A DNA stretch of 64,000 nucleotides from the NCBI RefSeq assembly GCF_052119705.1, contig NZ_JBGQOP010000003.1, positions 62,001 to 126,000 on the forward strand, given 5' to 3'. A program made the translations under genes and the position numbers. The notes beneath the pieces are model-generated. The model did not search any database and was not told where the DNA came from. It saw only the letters and a program-made list of their open reading frames with translations. This stretch comes from Oceanimonas sp052119705. Its GTDB lineage: Bacteria > Pseudomonadota > Gammaproteobacteria > Enterobacterales > Aeromonadaceae. The number at the start of each line of letters is the position of its first letter. Position 1 is the first letter of the stretch. Shown here one piece after another: positions 8,101-16,115 of this stretch.

Positions 8101-8514
8101 TTAAACCTTAAAGCCGGCACCTTTATTAATGCCTTTGGTGTGACCTTTTTGGTCGTAGGTGACGCTTTGCCGTTCGTGCAAGCGGCTTAAAATATTGGCA
8201 AGCTGGCGTACGCCGTTGAGCGATTGCTCGAGTAACTGCTCGGCAACCTGGCTTTGCTCTTGGCATTGCTCTACTAACTGACGCAGGCTTGCAACTTGCG
8301 GATGATAATCAGTGCTTAAGCGCTCTCGCTCTGGATGATTGGCAAGCTCGGCGTCTGTTGCCTGAATTTGCGTTAATAAGGTGTGTTTTTTTTCTGCCAA
8401 GGGCGGCAGTTCGAGCGCTTTTCGCGTCACGATCAAATCGAGCTCTTGTTGAGTAATCTCTAACAAAAGCTCGAGTTGAGTTTTCTGTTGGGTTAGCAGC
8501 GCAGCAAGCGACAT
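8101..8514 (-). CDS. flgN: Flagellar export chaperone FlgN
   Basis: FlgN is the cytoplasmic type III export chaperone for the hook-filament junction proteins FlgK and FlgL, both encoded in this window. The 137-residue product is a highly helical, glutamine- and leucine-rich protein with the expected size and coiled-coil pattern (TQQKTQLELLLEITQQELDLI, then EKKHTLLTQIQATDAEL). It follows flgM with a 1-bp gap and is surely co-transcribed with it from the sigma28 site at 8871-8897. FlgN proteins diverge strongly, so position after flgM carries much of the assignment. Confidence 0.82.
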   Translation of the reverse strand: MSLAALLTQQKTQLELLLEITQQELDLIVTRKALELPPLAEKKHTLLTQIQATDAELANHPERERLSTDYHPQVASLRQLVEQCQEQSQVAEQLLEQSLNGVRQLANILSRLHERQSVTYDQKGHTKGINKGAGFKV

Positions 8515-8515
8515 A

Positions 8516-8836
8516 TTAGATACCTTCTAAATCCTGCTCAAAGCGAGAGATATTGGCCGCCAATCGGTCACTGTCTACTTGATAGCTGCCTTCATTAATG
8601 GCTTTTTTCAGTGCCTCTAAGCGAGCGCTGTTATCCGGTGCTGGCGTATTGGCCAACGACTGCTGCACTTGACTCAAACGCTGTGCTTGAGGCGTTAGCG
8701 TGACTGAATCTTGCTTAGGTGTAGCCGTAGTGGCCGTGCTTGCGGGCGCGGCATCTGTGCCGACACTTTGCTTATATTTGTTGTTGGTAAGCGGCGCATT
8801 GCTGCCAAATCCAACGGGTAATTTGTCGATAGCCAT
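8516..8836 (-). CDS. flgM: Anti-sigma-28 factor FlgM
   Basis: FlgM binds and inhibits FliA (sigma28) until it is exported through the finished hook. The 106-residue protein has a flexible, Ala/Thr-rich N terminus used for secretion and the conserved C-terminal FliA-binding half: DSVTLTPQAQRL at about 43-54, then ALKKAINEGSYQVDSDRLAANISRFE at about 74-99. Its own promoter is a near-perfect sigma28 site, giving the usual negative feedback. It is followed immediately by flgN and preceded by flgA on the same strand. Confidence 0.92.
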   Translation of the reverse strand: MAIDKLPVGFGSNAPLTNNKYKQSVGTDAAPASTATTATPKQDSVTLTPQAQRLSQVQQSLANTPAPDNSARLEALKKAINEGSYQVDSDRLAANISRFEQDLEGI

Positions 8837-8870
8837 AGTGAAAGTCCTATTCTGCTGCTGCGTAAAAGGG

Positions 8871-8897
8871 GTATCGGCTTAATACGTGATAACTTTA
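8871..8897 (-). promoter_or_regulatory. Sigma28 promoter of flgMN
   Basis: On the minus strand: TAAA, 15 bases, GCCGATAC. It sits between the flgA stop and the flgM start, so flgMN can be transcribed separately from flgA and autoregulated through FliA. Confidence 0.88.
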
Positions 8898-8904
8898 GCA
8901 GAAT

Positions 8905-9654
8905 TTACAGCTTAACTTGCACTTGGCCAGCGGACATGATTTGGGCACTAATTTCTCGGCCAGAGTTGGCGTTACTGACGCGAATAGTGTCATTAAATGA
9001 GCCGTCTTCTTTGGCCATACCGTCGGTTTTTATGGTGAGCCCGCCAGTCTGCGCCAAAATGCTGACTTTGTCTCCCTTACACACCACACACAACTGGTTA
9101 TTTAAAATAGGCTGCCCGGGGCGCAAGTCGCGTTTGGTGCGAGAGCCAATCAAATCGGCCGGATTATTAAATACATCGCCGCGCAGCAAAACTTCATCTT
9201 GATAATCCACACTTAAATGCTGTGCTTGCAGCAAGGTATTGCGTGTTATTGGATCACTGGCGGTGACCACGGGTTTAAGAACTTTTACCCGTACCGGTAC
9301 AAATATTTCCCAGCTGGGCGTTTCATGGCATTGCAAAAATACATGAGTGTTACGTTTAACTTCACCAGCCCCGCGAATATCCGCGGTCAGTTGGCCTAGG
9401 CATTCGGTTAGGACTAAGCGGGTGTCAATGCTGGCGGCATTCACTTCTAATTTATCGTCTGGCTGCACAGGCACGAGATCGCGAACATAATCTTCGGCGT
9501 AGCGGCGAATTTCATCATGCACGCTGCTGTCACCCAAGGTTTGCGCCTGCGCTGAACCTAATCCGATCAGTAGCAAGAACAGGGTGGGCAATAAACATAA
9601 TGCGCGCATGCTTTGCCTGATGGCGTTGCACGGTAAAAAGATTCTGTTAAGCAT
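8905..9654 (-). CDS. flgA: P-ring assembly chaperone FlgA
   Basis: FlgA is the periplasmic chaperone needed to polymerise FlgI into the P ring. The 249-residue product has a long signal sequence (hydrophobic core LPTLFLLLIGLGSAQA, cleavage near residue 38). A SAF-type domain follows with EVNAASIDTRLVLTEC, VKVLKPVVTASDPITRNTLL and the C-terminal GRKISA-like block NSGREISAQIMSAGQVQVKL. The start ATG has GAGGAAAG upstream. It lies upstream of flgMN on the same strand and divergent from cheV, as in Vibrio and Aeromonas. Confidence 0.92.
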   Translation of the reverse strand: MLNRIFLPCNAIRQSMRALCLLPTLFLLLIGLGSAQAQTLGDSSVHDEIRRYAEDYVRDLVPVQPDDKLEVNAASIDTRLVLTECLGQLTADIRGAGEVKRNTHVFLQCHETPSWEIFVPVRVKVLKPVVTASDPITRNTLLQAQHLSVDYQDEVLLRGDVFNNPADLIGSRTKRDLRPGQPILNNQLCVVCKGDKVSILAQTGGLTIKTDGMAKEDGSFNDTIRVSNANSGREISAQIMSAGQVQVKL

Positions 9655-9674
9655 TCTTTCCTCTTGGCCGATAT
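9648..9674 (+). promoter_or_regulatory. Probable sigma28 promoter of cheV
   Basis: TAAG at 9648-9651, 15 bases, then GCCGATAT at 9667-9674. One base differs in the upstream element. It would give a leader of about 180 nt before cheV and overlaps the first codons of flgA on the other strand. Confidence 0.5.
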
Positions 9675-9863
9675 AAAGAAGTGTGCGATATCACGTCTTG
9701 ACTGAGCGCTGATAGCGTCTGCTGTTAGCGGATGCTAAGCTAGCGCCGGTTAACAGCGTAAACGCGATACGTAAATACAATAAGCACTTACTAATAAGTA
9801 CAATCATGCATAGAGCATGCCATGGACGGACACCTTACCACGGCATTAATGGAGAAACTGTAT

Positions 9864-10778
9864 ATGGCGAGCGTACTCGACTCGGTAAACCAAAGAACAC
9901 AACTGGTAGGTCAGAACAGACTGGAATTATTGTTGTTCAGACTTAACGGGCGTCAAAGATTTGGCATTAACGTGTTCAAGGTCAAGGAAGTATTGCAGTG
10001 CCCTAAGTTGACGGCCTTGCCGCAGCGTAATGCAGTGATTAAAGGTGTGGCCAATGTTCGTGGTCAAACCATCTCTATTATTGATATCAGTAAGGCCATG
10101 GGTGGGCGTCCGGTTGAGCAAACCGACACCAGTTTCGTGATTATTTCTGAATATAACCGCTCCATACAGGGCTTTTTAGTCAGCTCAGTTGAGCGCATTG
10201 TTAATATGAACTGGGAAGCGATTTTACCGCCACCAAAGGGCACGGGCCGTTCTAACTACATGACAGCCGTCACCGAAATTGACGGTGAATTGGTCGAGAT
10301 CTTAGACGTCGAAAAAATTCTTGATGAAATTGCACCGCGCAGCGTAAGCGTTAAACAAGAGTTAGTGGATGAAGTTTCGGTGTTAAAAAGCCTCACCCAA
10401 AAACCCATTTTGATTGCCGATGACTCCTCTGTGGCGCGCCGCCAAATTCAGAAAACAGTAGAGACCTTAGGGCTTGAATGTATTGTGGTGGAAAACGGCA
10501 AGCTGGCGCTGAATAAGTTGCGCGAATTAGCGGCTATGGGGCCTATTCATGAGCAATTAAGCATGGTTATTTCCGACGTGGAAATGCCAGAAATGGATGG
10601 TTATACCTTAACCGCCGAAATCCGTAATGATGCAGCACTCAGAGATTTACATGTTATTTTGCATACTTCGTTAAGTGGTGTGTTTAATAAAGCATTGATT
10701 GAAAAAGTCGGCGCCAATAATTTTATCGCTAAATTTCATCCCGACGAACTGGCCACAGCCGTGAAGGCTGCGCTCTAA
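9864..10778 (+). CDS. cheV: Chemotaxis coupling protein CheV
   Basis: CheV joins a CheW-like coupling domain to a response-receiver domain and links receptors to CheA. The 304-residue protein opens with ASVLDSVNQRTQLVGQNRLELLLFRL, typical of CheV. The CheW domain spans about 15-165 and the receiver about 180-304, with the DD pair in ILIADDSS, the phospho-acceptor aspartate in VISDVEMPEMDGY and a C-terminal lysine in FIAKFHP. I chose the ATG at 9864 because GGAGAA lies 7 bases upstream and it gives the standard N terminus; an in-frame ATG 42 bases earlier has no such site. cheR follows 19 bp downstream. Confidence 0.93.
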   Translation: MASVLDSVNQRTQLVGQNRLELLLFRLNGRQRFGINVFKVKEVLQCPKLTALPQRNAVIKGVANVRGQTISIIDISKAMGGRPVEQTDTSFVIISEYNRSIQGFLVSSVERIVNMNWEAILPPPKGTGRSNYMTAVTEIDGELVEILDVEKILDEIAPRSVSVKQELVDEVSVLKSLTQKPILIADDSSVARRQIQKTVETLGLECIVVENGKLALNKLRELAAMGPIHEQLSMVISDVEMPEMDGYTLTAEIRNDAALRDLHVILHTSLSGVFNKALIEKVGANNFIAKFHPDELATAVKAAL

Positions 10779-10797
10779 ACTGCCGTAAAGGACACAG

Positions 10798-11619
10798 ATG
10801 AAAAATCTGACCGAAGAACAATATCACGCTTTTTGTCGCTTTTTAGAAACCAGCACCGGCATAGTGTTAGGCGATAATAAGCAGTATTTGGTTAAAAGCC
10901 GCTTGTCGCCTTTGCTGGCTCGTTTTCACATAGAGTCATTAGACGAGCTGATTGTAAAGTCCATGAATATGCGTGAGCGTGAGCTAAAAACGGCGGTGAT
11001 CGATGCCATGACCACCAACGAAACCTTATGGTTTCGTGACTGTTATCCTTTTACCTTGCTCAACGACAAGCTATTTCCTGAGTTGGCCAAACCGGGCAAA
11101 ACCTTAAAAGTGTGGTCGTCTGCTAGCTCGTCAGGGCAAGAGCCGTATTCGATAGCCATGACGGCCCTTGAATATCAAGCCCGCAAACCGGGCGGCTTGC
11201 CAGGATTACAAATTGTGGCCACCGATATTTCAACCAGCATGCTGGAGCAATGCAAGAGTGGTATTTACGATAGCCTGTCGCTGGCGCGCGGCTTGTCACC
11301 GGAGCGTAGAAGCCAGTTTTTTACGCCGCTGGCCGAAGGCAAGATGCAACTGCAAGACAAAGTACGAAACATGGTCAGTTTTCGTCCCTTTAACTTGTTA
11401 GACAGCTACAGCTTGCTCGGTAAATTTGATATTATTTTCTGTCGTAACGTATTAATTTACTTTTCGCCGGCCAATAAAACGAAAATTCTGAATCAGTTTG
11501 CGCAAGCACTTAACCCCGGTGGCTATTTGCTACTTGGGGCGTCTGAATCGCTCACCGGCTTATCAGACAAGTTTGAAATGATCCGTTGTAACCCCGGCAT
11601 TATCTACCGCATCAAATAA
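10798..11619 (+). CDS. cheR: Chemoreceptor glutamate methyltransferase CheR
   Basis: CheR transfers methyl groups from SAM to glutamates of chemoreceptors. The 273-residue protein has the all-helical N-terminal domain (about 1-75, FLETSTGIVLGDNKQYLVKSRL), the TTNETLWFRD motif, the SAM site written WSSASSSGQEPYSIAM and the C-terminal FDIIFCRNVLIYF signature. The usual motif-I cysteine is a serine here, which is a mild variation. AAAGGA stands before the ATG. It is co-transcribed with cheV and ends four bases before a strong terminator. Confidence 0.93.
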   Translation: MKNLTEEQYHAFCRFLETSTGIVLGDNKQYLVKSRLSPLLARFHIESLDELIVKSMNMRERELKTAVIDAMTTNETLWFRDCYPFTLLNDKLFPELAKPGKTLKVWSSASSSGQEPYSIAMTALEYQARKPGGLPGLQIVATDISTSMLEQCKSGIYDSLSLARGLSPERRSQFFTPLAEGKMQLQDKVRNMVSFRPFNLLDSYSLLGKFDIIFCRNVLIYFSPANKTKILNQFAQALNPGGYLLLGASESLTGLSDKFEMIRCNPGIIYRIK

Positions 11620-11622
11620 CCT

Positions 11623-11646
11623 AAGGCCCGCAAGGGCCTTTTTTTA
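11623..11646 (+). terminator. Rho-independent terminator after cheR
   Basis: AAGGCCC, loop GCAA, GGGCCTT, followed by a run of T. Confidence 0.92.
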
Positions 11647-12172
11647 TTGCCTTTTTATTATCAAAATATCTGCTTCACACATCTACAAGGGCCTTATGTG
11701 TGTTTGTAGTCTGGCGCTTCAGCTGCCAGTCCCGCCTCAGCGGGATTTAAAATCCATCCAGCTATGCTGGCCCGGCGAACAAGTTGCCGGCTACGGTAAC
11801 GGTGTTTTCGTAGGTGGCAACTTGTTCGCCACGGTTTGGTATTGGCCCTAAAATATTCTGCCGCGCAGAACCGGCGAAACTCTCTGTTTAAAAACCGTGC
11901 CGGCTACATGCCTACCGAAAATTTCTGTTTTTTTAGTGTGCCCGTCTCTTCGGTGAAGAGGAATTCTGTACGTTTTTGCTATTGGTCTTTAGCTTAGTGC
12001 CTTGCTATTGGCATGAGTCTTGCTTGTGTATGGCTATAGCATAAGCATCAGTTGAACCTAGGGTAAGCACAGCGTATTCAAACCCAAGTCAACACTCAAT
12101 TTTAGCCGCAGGTGGCAAGCATTTGCCGCCTACTGGCAAAAAACGTACACAACGTAAGACAAGAGGTGCAGG
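11647..12172. other. Intergenic region upstream of flgB with inverted dispersed repeats
   Basis: No gene is visible. Two copies of the GGCGAACAAGTTGCC element face each other (11774-11788 and 11816-11830, 15 of 15 bases complementary) and could form a hairpin. The sigma54 promoter of flgB follows at 12009-12024, leaving a leader of roughly 140 nt. Confidence 0.7.
12009..12024 (+). promoter_or_regulatory. Sigma54 promoter of flgBCDE
   Basis: TGGCAT-N5-TTGCT with GG and GC exactly ten bases apart. It precedes the flgB GTG by about 150 bp and fits control by FlrC. Confidence 0.85.
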
Positions 12173-12574
12173 GTGACGATTTCATTCGACAAAGCCTTTG
12201 GCATACATCAACACGCGCTGGTGACTCGTTCAAACCGTGCCGAAGTGCTGGCCAGTAACTTGGCCAACGCCGACACGCCTGGCTATAAAGCCAAAGACAT
12301 GGACTTTCAGGCGGCGCTCAGTCAGGCACAAAACGACCAAGGCTTTTCGTTGAGTCGCACTAATCAGCAGCACTTCGCCGTTGAGATAGCACCGCCGGGC
12401 ATGGTGCAGTTTCGCGTGCCTAATCAGCCCGATACGGGTGACGGCAATACGGTTGATGTGCAAACCGAGCGTAATAGCTACATGGAAAACGCCCTGCAGT
12501 ATCAAGCCTCGCTCGAGTTTTTAAACGGCAAAATAAGCGGCCTGTTAAAAGCCATTAAAGGAGAATCAATGTGA
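12173..12574 (+). CDS. flgB: Flagellar proximal rod protein FlgB
   Basis: FlgB is one of the proximal rod subunits that cross the periplasm. The 133-residue protein has the rod/hook N-terminal motif with ASNLANADTPGYKAKDMDF at about 27-45 and a C-terminal heptad region ending NGKISGLLKAIKG. The start is GTG, preceded by AGAGG. The stop overlaps the flgC start by four bases (GTGA). First gene of the flgBCDE run behind a sigma54 site. Confidence 0.94.
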   Translation: MTISFDKAFGIHQHALVTRSNRAEVLASNLANADTPGYKAKDMDFQAALSQAQNDQGFSLSRTNQQHFAVEIAPPGMVQFRVPNQPDTGDGNTVDVQTERNSYMENALQYQASLEFLNGKISGLLKAIKGESM

Positions 12575-12990
12575 GCCTATTTAAGGTATTTGATATTTCC
12601 GGCAGCGCCATGAGCGCCCAGTCGGTGCGCCTCAATACCACCGCCAGTAACTTGGCGAACGCCGACAGCGTTAGTTCCAGCATCAATGAAACTTACCGGG
12701 CGCGCAAACCGGTATTTGCCGCCGATCTCGAACAAGCACTGTCTGATCGTCAAGAAAGCGTCGGTGTTAAAGTGATGGGCATAGTTGAAACCGACAAGCC
12801 ATTACTGAAAGAATTTCACCCAGACCACCCCATGGCTGATGCAGAAGGCTTTATTTATAAGCCCAACGTCAACGTGGTAGAAGAAATGACCGACATGCTG
12901 AGTGCGTCCCGCAACTACCAAACTAACGTGCAGGTAGCGGACGCCGCCAAGCAAATGTTGCAGCAAACGCTGCGCCTCGGTAAGGGGTAA
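12571..12990 (+). CDS. flgC: Flagellar proximal rod protein FlgC
   Basis: Second proximal rod subunit. The 139-residue product has FDISGSAMSAQSVRLNTTASNLANADSVSSS at its N terminus and the conserved C-terminal YKPNVNVVEEMTDMLSASRNYQTNVQVADAAKQMLQQTL. It starts at GTG within the flgB stop (4-bp overlap), so translation is coupled; AAAGGAG in the flgB end serves as ribosome-binding site. Length is normal for the family. Confidence 0.95.
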   Translation: MSLFKVFDISGSAMSAQSVRLNTTASNLANADSVSSSINETYRARKPVFAADLEQALSDRQESVGVKVMGIVETDKPLLKEFHPDHPMADAEGFIYKPNVNVVEEMTDMLSASRNYQTNVQVADAAKQMLQQTLRLGKG

Positions 12991-12996
12991 TAACGA

Positions 12997-13695
12997 ATGC
13001 AAGTAAATCAAGATTACCTTAACGGCCTTAAATGGCCCGGCGAGCAAAGCCCCGCCGATAAAGCCAAAGACCCTAGCCGGGCACAACTCGGCCAAGAAGA
13101 CTTCTTTGCGCTAATGACGCAACAATTAGCCTATCAAGACCCGTTTAAACCGGCGGATAACTCCGACATGATTGCGCAAATGACGGCGTTTACCTCGGCA
13201 GACGGCATCAGTAACATGAGCAAGCAGCTCTCGGGCTTGAGCGAAGTAATGACCTCCAGCCAAGCGCTGCAGGCGTCTAGCCTAGTAGGGCAAAAAGTAT
13301 TATTGCCCAGTAACTTAGCTTATTGGGATCAAAGCGATGCGGTAGATGGCGTGGCCGTAACCGGTGAGGGTGCCAATAACGTGGTGATCCGTATCGAAAA
13401 TGAAAAGGGCGAATTAGTGCGCTCCATGAGCCTAGATGGCCCACAGCGCGGCAACGTGCCCTTTACCTGGGACGGCTTAAACGAACAAGGCGAGCCTGCT
13501 CCCACGGGGCGCTACAAAATTAAAGTCAGTGGCATCATTGGCAACCAGCGTGAAGACCTCAACGCCTTGGCCTTTGGCCGGGTAGACAGCGTAACGCTGG
13601 GCAGTGCCAACAGCCCGACTCTGGTTAACTTATCGGGTTTAGGGGGGGTTCCCTTGAACCAAGTACTCGAAATTGCTGGCCGTAAAACGGCGTAA
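12997..13695 (+). CDS. flgD: Hook-capping (scaffold) protein FlgD
   Basis: FlgD sits at the tip of the growing hook and directs FlgE assembly. The 232-residue protein contains the N-terminal FlgD signature LGQEDFFALMTQQLAYQDPFKPADNSDMIAQM at about 30-62, followed by a Tudor-like/FnIII-like C-terminal part with FTWDGLNEQGEPAPTGRYKIKV. It follows flgC by 6 bp and precedes flgE by 11 bp in the same operon. Confidence 0.95.
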   Translation: MQVNQDYLNGLKWPGEQSPADKAKDPSRAQLGQEDFFALMTQQLAYQDPFKPADNSDMIAQMTAFTSADGISNMSKQLSGLSEVMTSSQALQASSLVGQKVLLPSNLAYWDQSDAVDGVAVTGEGANNVVIRIENEKGELVRSMSLDGPQRGNVPFTWDGLNEQGEPAPTGRYKIKVSGIIGNQREDLNALAFGRVDSVTLGSANSPTLVNLSGLGGVPLNQVLEIAGRKTA

Positions 13696-13706
13696 GGAGC
13701 TCCACC

Positions 13707-15038
13707 ATGTCTTTTAATATTGCTCTTAGTGGCGTGAACGCGGCACAGAAAGATCTCGACGTAACGGCCAACAATATCGCCAACGTCAACACCATCGGCT
13801 TTAAAGAGTCCCGTGCCGAGTTTGCCGATGTATACGCCAACTCTATTTTTGCTAACGCCAAAACCCAAGTGGGCAGTGGTGTGCAAACTGCCGCCGTGTC
13901 CCAGCAGTTTCACCAAGGTGCGTTGCAGTTCACCAATAACTCGCTAGACATGGCGATTAACGGCAGTGGCTTCTTTGTGGTATCCAACGAAATTGGCTCA
14001 CTGGACCGCACCTTTACCCGTGCCGGCGCCTTTCGCTTAGATAACCAAGGTTTTGTGACTAACTCTCAAGGTCATTTCTTACAAACCTACAAAGCGAATG
14101 CCGACGGTACGCCAGCAGGTTTGGGTATTAATAGTACTCAAGCATTAAAAATTCCTGACAAAGCTGGTCAGCCACAAATGACTACTGAGGCTAAAACTGG
14201 TGTTAATTTGCCGACTAAAGCCGATTCGTTGGACTTGACTCAGTTTGATCCCACCGATTCAGAGACTTATACCTCATCTACTTCGATGACGGTATATGAC
14301 TCTTTGGGTGATACCCACACCATGACTCAGTACTTTGTTAAAACAGGGCCGGCAAATCCAGGTGATCCTAATACTTGGGAAATGTTTGTGTATGTAGATG
14401 GGAAGAATTCTTTAGGAACAACCAACCCCGCTGTTGCTGGGCACCCCCTTGATCCCGATGTACCTGCAGATAGTATTAACTCGCACCCATTAACGTTTGA
14501 TACTGCAGGCCAGTTTATTGCTTCGACTCCTCCTGCTCCGACTTTAGATGAGTTAACCACACAACCATTGGGCTTTACTAACGGCTCAGATCCTGATCAA
14601 CAAATTATGATTAAGATCCCTTCAGCGACCTTGAACTCAGGTCCGTTTGAGGTAACTTCGAACAGCCAAGACGGTACTACCGTTGGTCGCTTAACTAAGG
14701 TAGACGTAGGCCCGAACGGTTTAGTACAAGCCACGTACAGTAACGGCAGCACCGAAAACTTAGGCATAGTGGCCATGGCGCGCTTCCCGAACGAACAAGG
14801 CTTAACGCAAATTGGTGATACGCAATGGCGCCAGTCGTTGTTATCCGGTGAAGCCGTAACCGGCCAGCCCAATACCGGTATTTTCGGTAAAGTGAGCGTG
14901 GCGGCATTGGAGCAATCTAATACCGACTTAACCTCTGAGCTGGTGGACTTAATCACCGCCCAGCGTAACTTCCAAGCCAACTCTCGGGCACTGGAAGTAA
15001 ACAGTACCCTGCAGCAAACCATACTGCAGATACGGTAA
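13707..15038 (+). CDS. flgE: Flagellar hook protein FlgE
   Basis: The hook subunit. The 443-residue protein has the flagellar basal-body rod N motif (SGVNAAQKDLDVTANNIANVNTIGFKESRAEFADVYA), a hook D1 region starting at about 80, and the C-terminal AALEQSNTDLTSELVDLITAQRNFQANSRALEVNSTLQQTILQIR. A middle stretch (about 150-295) is more variable and its DNA is slightly richer in A+T, as expected for the surface-exposed hook domain. Ends the flgBCDE operon; a tandem heptamer array and a terminator follow. Confidence 0.96.
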   Translation: MSFNIALSGVNAAQKDLDVTANNIANVNTIGFKESRAEFADVYANSIFANAKTQVGSGVQTAAVSQQFHQGALQFTNNSLDMAINGSGFFVVSNEIGSLDRTFTRAGAFRLDNQGFVTNSQGHFLQTYKANADGTPAGLGINSTQALKIPDKAGQPQMTTEAKTGVNLPTKADSLDLTQFDPTDSETYTSSTSMTVYDSLGDTHTMTQYFVKTGPANPGDPNTWEMFVYVDGKNSLGTTNPAVAGHPLDPDVPADSINSHPLTFDTAGQFIASTPPAPTLDELTTQPLGFTNGSDPDQQIMIKIPSATLNSGPFEVTSNSQDGTTVGRLTKVDVGPNGLVQATYSNGSTENLGIVAMARFPNEQGLTQIGDTQWRQSLLSGEAVTGQPNTGIFGKVSVAALEQSNTDLTSELVDLITAQRNFQANSRALEVNSTLQQTILQIR

Positions 15039-15042
15039 CTTA

Positions 15043-15090
15043 AAGCTAGAAGCTAGAAGCTAGAAGCTAGAAGCTAGAAGCTAGAAGCTG
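15043..15090 (+). repeat. Perfect tandem heptamer array, (AAGCTAG)x6
   Basis: Six exact copies plus a partial AAGCTG begin four bases after the flgE stop. An inverse set of degenerate 7-mers lies at 15160-15187 on the far side of the terminator, so the two can pair. Confidence 0.95.
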
Positions 15091-15100
15091 TAAGAAAGAC

Positions 15101-15130
15101 CAAACACCGCCCGCAAAGGCGGTGTTTTTG
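15101..15130 (+). terminator. Terminator after flgE
   Basis: CAAACACCGCC, loop CGCAAA, GGCGGTGTTTTTG. Same core as the hairpins at 5055, 7993 and 23631. Confidence 0.85.
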
Positions 15131-15159
15131 TTGATGTTGGCACTGCTTTCATCTTTAAC

Positions 15160-15187
15160 TTCCAGCTTACGGCTTTAAGCTTACAGC
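15160..15187 (-). repeat. Inverted heptamer arm facing the (AAGCTAG)6 array
   Basis: Four 7-mers of type TTNNRGC (for example TTACGGC, TTTAAGC, TTACAGC) are roughly complementary to the array before the terminator. The sigma54 promoter of flgF starts eight bases later. Confidence 0.8.
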
Positions 15188-15194
15188 TCTGTTG

Positions 15195-15210
15195 TGGCAC
15201 TATTCTTGCA
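15195..15210 (+). promoter_or_regulatory. Sigma54 promoter of flgFGHIJ(KL)
   Basis: TGGCAC-N5-TTGCA, a consensus match with GG-N10-GC. It lies 81 bp before the flgF start codon. Confidence 0.9.
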
Positions 15211-15290
15211 TTATATTTAAACAGTTAGCCGGGCAGTAATGCTTTTCGGCATTAATCAGTACTTATTCGGCCAAGGTCGACGGAGCTGAA

Positions 15291-16034
15291 ATGGACAAAT
15301 TGCTTTATATCGCCATGTCTGGCGCCAAAGAAAACATGCACAGCGTGGCGGTGCGCTCTAATAACTTAGCCAACGCCAACACCACCGGCTTTAAAGCCGA
15401 CATGGAGCAAGCCCGTGCCATGCAAGCCTTCGGCGAAGGTATGCCCACTCGCGTGTTTGCCATGACGGAAAAACCGGGGCAAAACTTTGCCACCGGCCCC
15501 ATTCAAACCACGGGCCGGGATCTTGACGTTGCCATCGCCGGTGACGGCTGGCTGGCAGTAGAGTCAAAAGACGGCTCTGAAGCCTATACCCGTTTTGGTA
15601 ACTTGCAAGTGGCACCCGATGGCCGCCTGCAAACCAGTACTGGCTTGAACGTGTTAGACGATAACGGCGGCCCCATTATCATACCGCTGCCGTTAGAAAA
15701 GATGGAAATTAACAAAGACGGCACCATCTTTGCCCGCTTAGAAGGCGAACCGGCCAACGGCGGCGCCGAATTGCAGCGCATTAAAACCGTACTGCCCAAC
15801 AATGCGGATCTTGAAAAAGGTCAAGATGGCCTGTTTCGTCGTAAAGACGGCCAGGCCGAAGCGGCTTCTGCTCAAGTGCAACTGCTTGCCGGCGCATTGG
15901 AGGGCAGTAACGTCAACCCCGTGGCCGAAATGACCCATTTGATCGATCTGCAGCGTCGCTTTGAAACCCAATTAAAAATGATGAGCCACGCCGAAGAAAA
16001 CGATAAAGCCCATGCTCAGCTGCTGCGTATCTAG
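15291..16034 (+). CDS. flgF: Flagellar proximal rod protein FlgF
   Basis: Rod subunit. The 247-residue protein shows the FlgF/FlgG-type N terminus (MDKLLYIAMSGAKENMHSVAVRSNNLANANTTGFKADMEQARAMQ), the GDGWLAV middle motif and a C-terminal ALEGSNVNPVAEMTHLIDLQRRFETQLKMM. It starts with GGAG seven bases upstream. First gene behind a sigma54 site and followed by an 18-bp tandem repeat before flgG. Confidence 0.95.
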   Translation: MDKLLYIAMSGAKENMHSVAVRSNNLANANTTGFKADMEQARAMQAFGEGMPTRVFAMTEKPGQNFATGPIQTTGRDLDVAIAGDGWLAVESKDGSEAYTRFGNLQVAPDGRLQTSTGLNVLDDNGGPIIIPLPLEKMEINKDGTIFARLEGEPANGGAELQRIKTVLPNNADLEKGQDGLFRRKDGQAEAASAQVQLLAGALEGSNVNPVAEMTHLIDLQRRFETQLKMMSHAEENDKAHAQLLRI

Positions 16035-16102
16035 GTAGTTATAGGTATCTAGGTCGTTATAGGTATCTAGATAGTTAAAGGCATTTAAGTAGTTAAAGGT
16101 AT
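16031..16102 (+). repeat. Four degenerate 18-bp tandem repeats between flgF and flgG
   Basis: Units at 16031-16048, 16049-16066, 16067-16084 and 16085-16102 share the pattern CTAGGTAGTTATAGGTAT. The first two differ at one base; the later two diverge further. The array begins inside the flgF stop region and ends just before the flgG ribosome-binding site. Confidence 0.9.
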
Positions 16103-16115
16103 TAAGGAGAGTGCA

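Noticed and set aside
15043..15090. CRISPR array or phase-variable coding repeat
   Set aside because: Seven-base units have no spacers and lie outside genes, so neither CRISPR nor classic phase-variable coding repeat.
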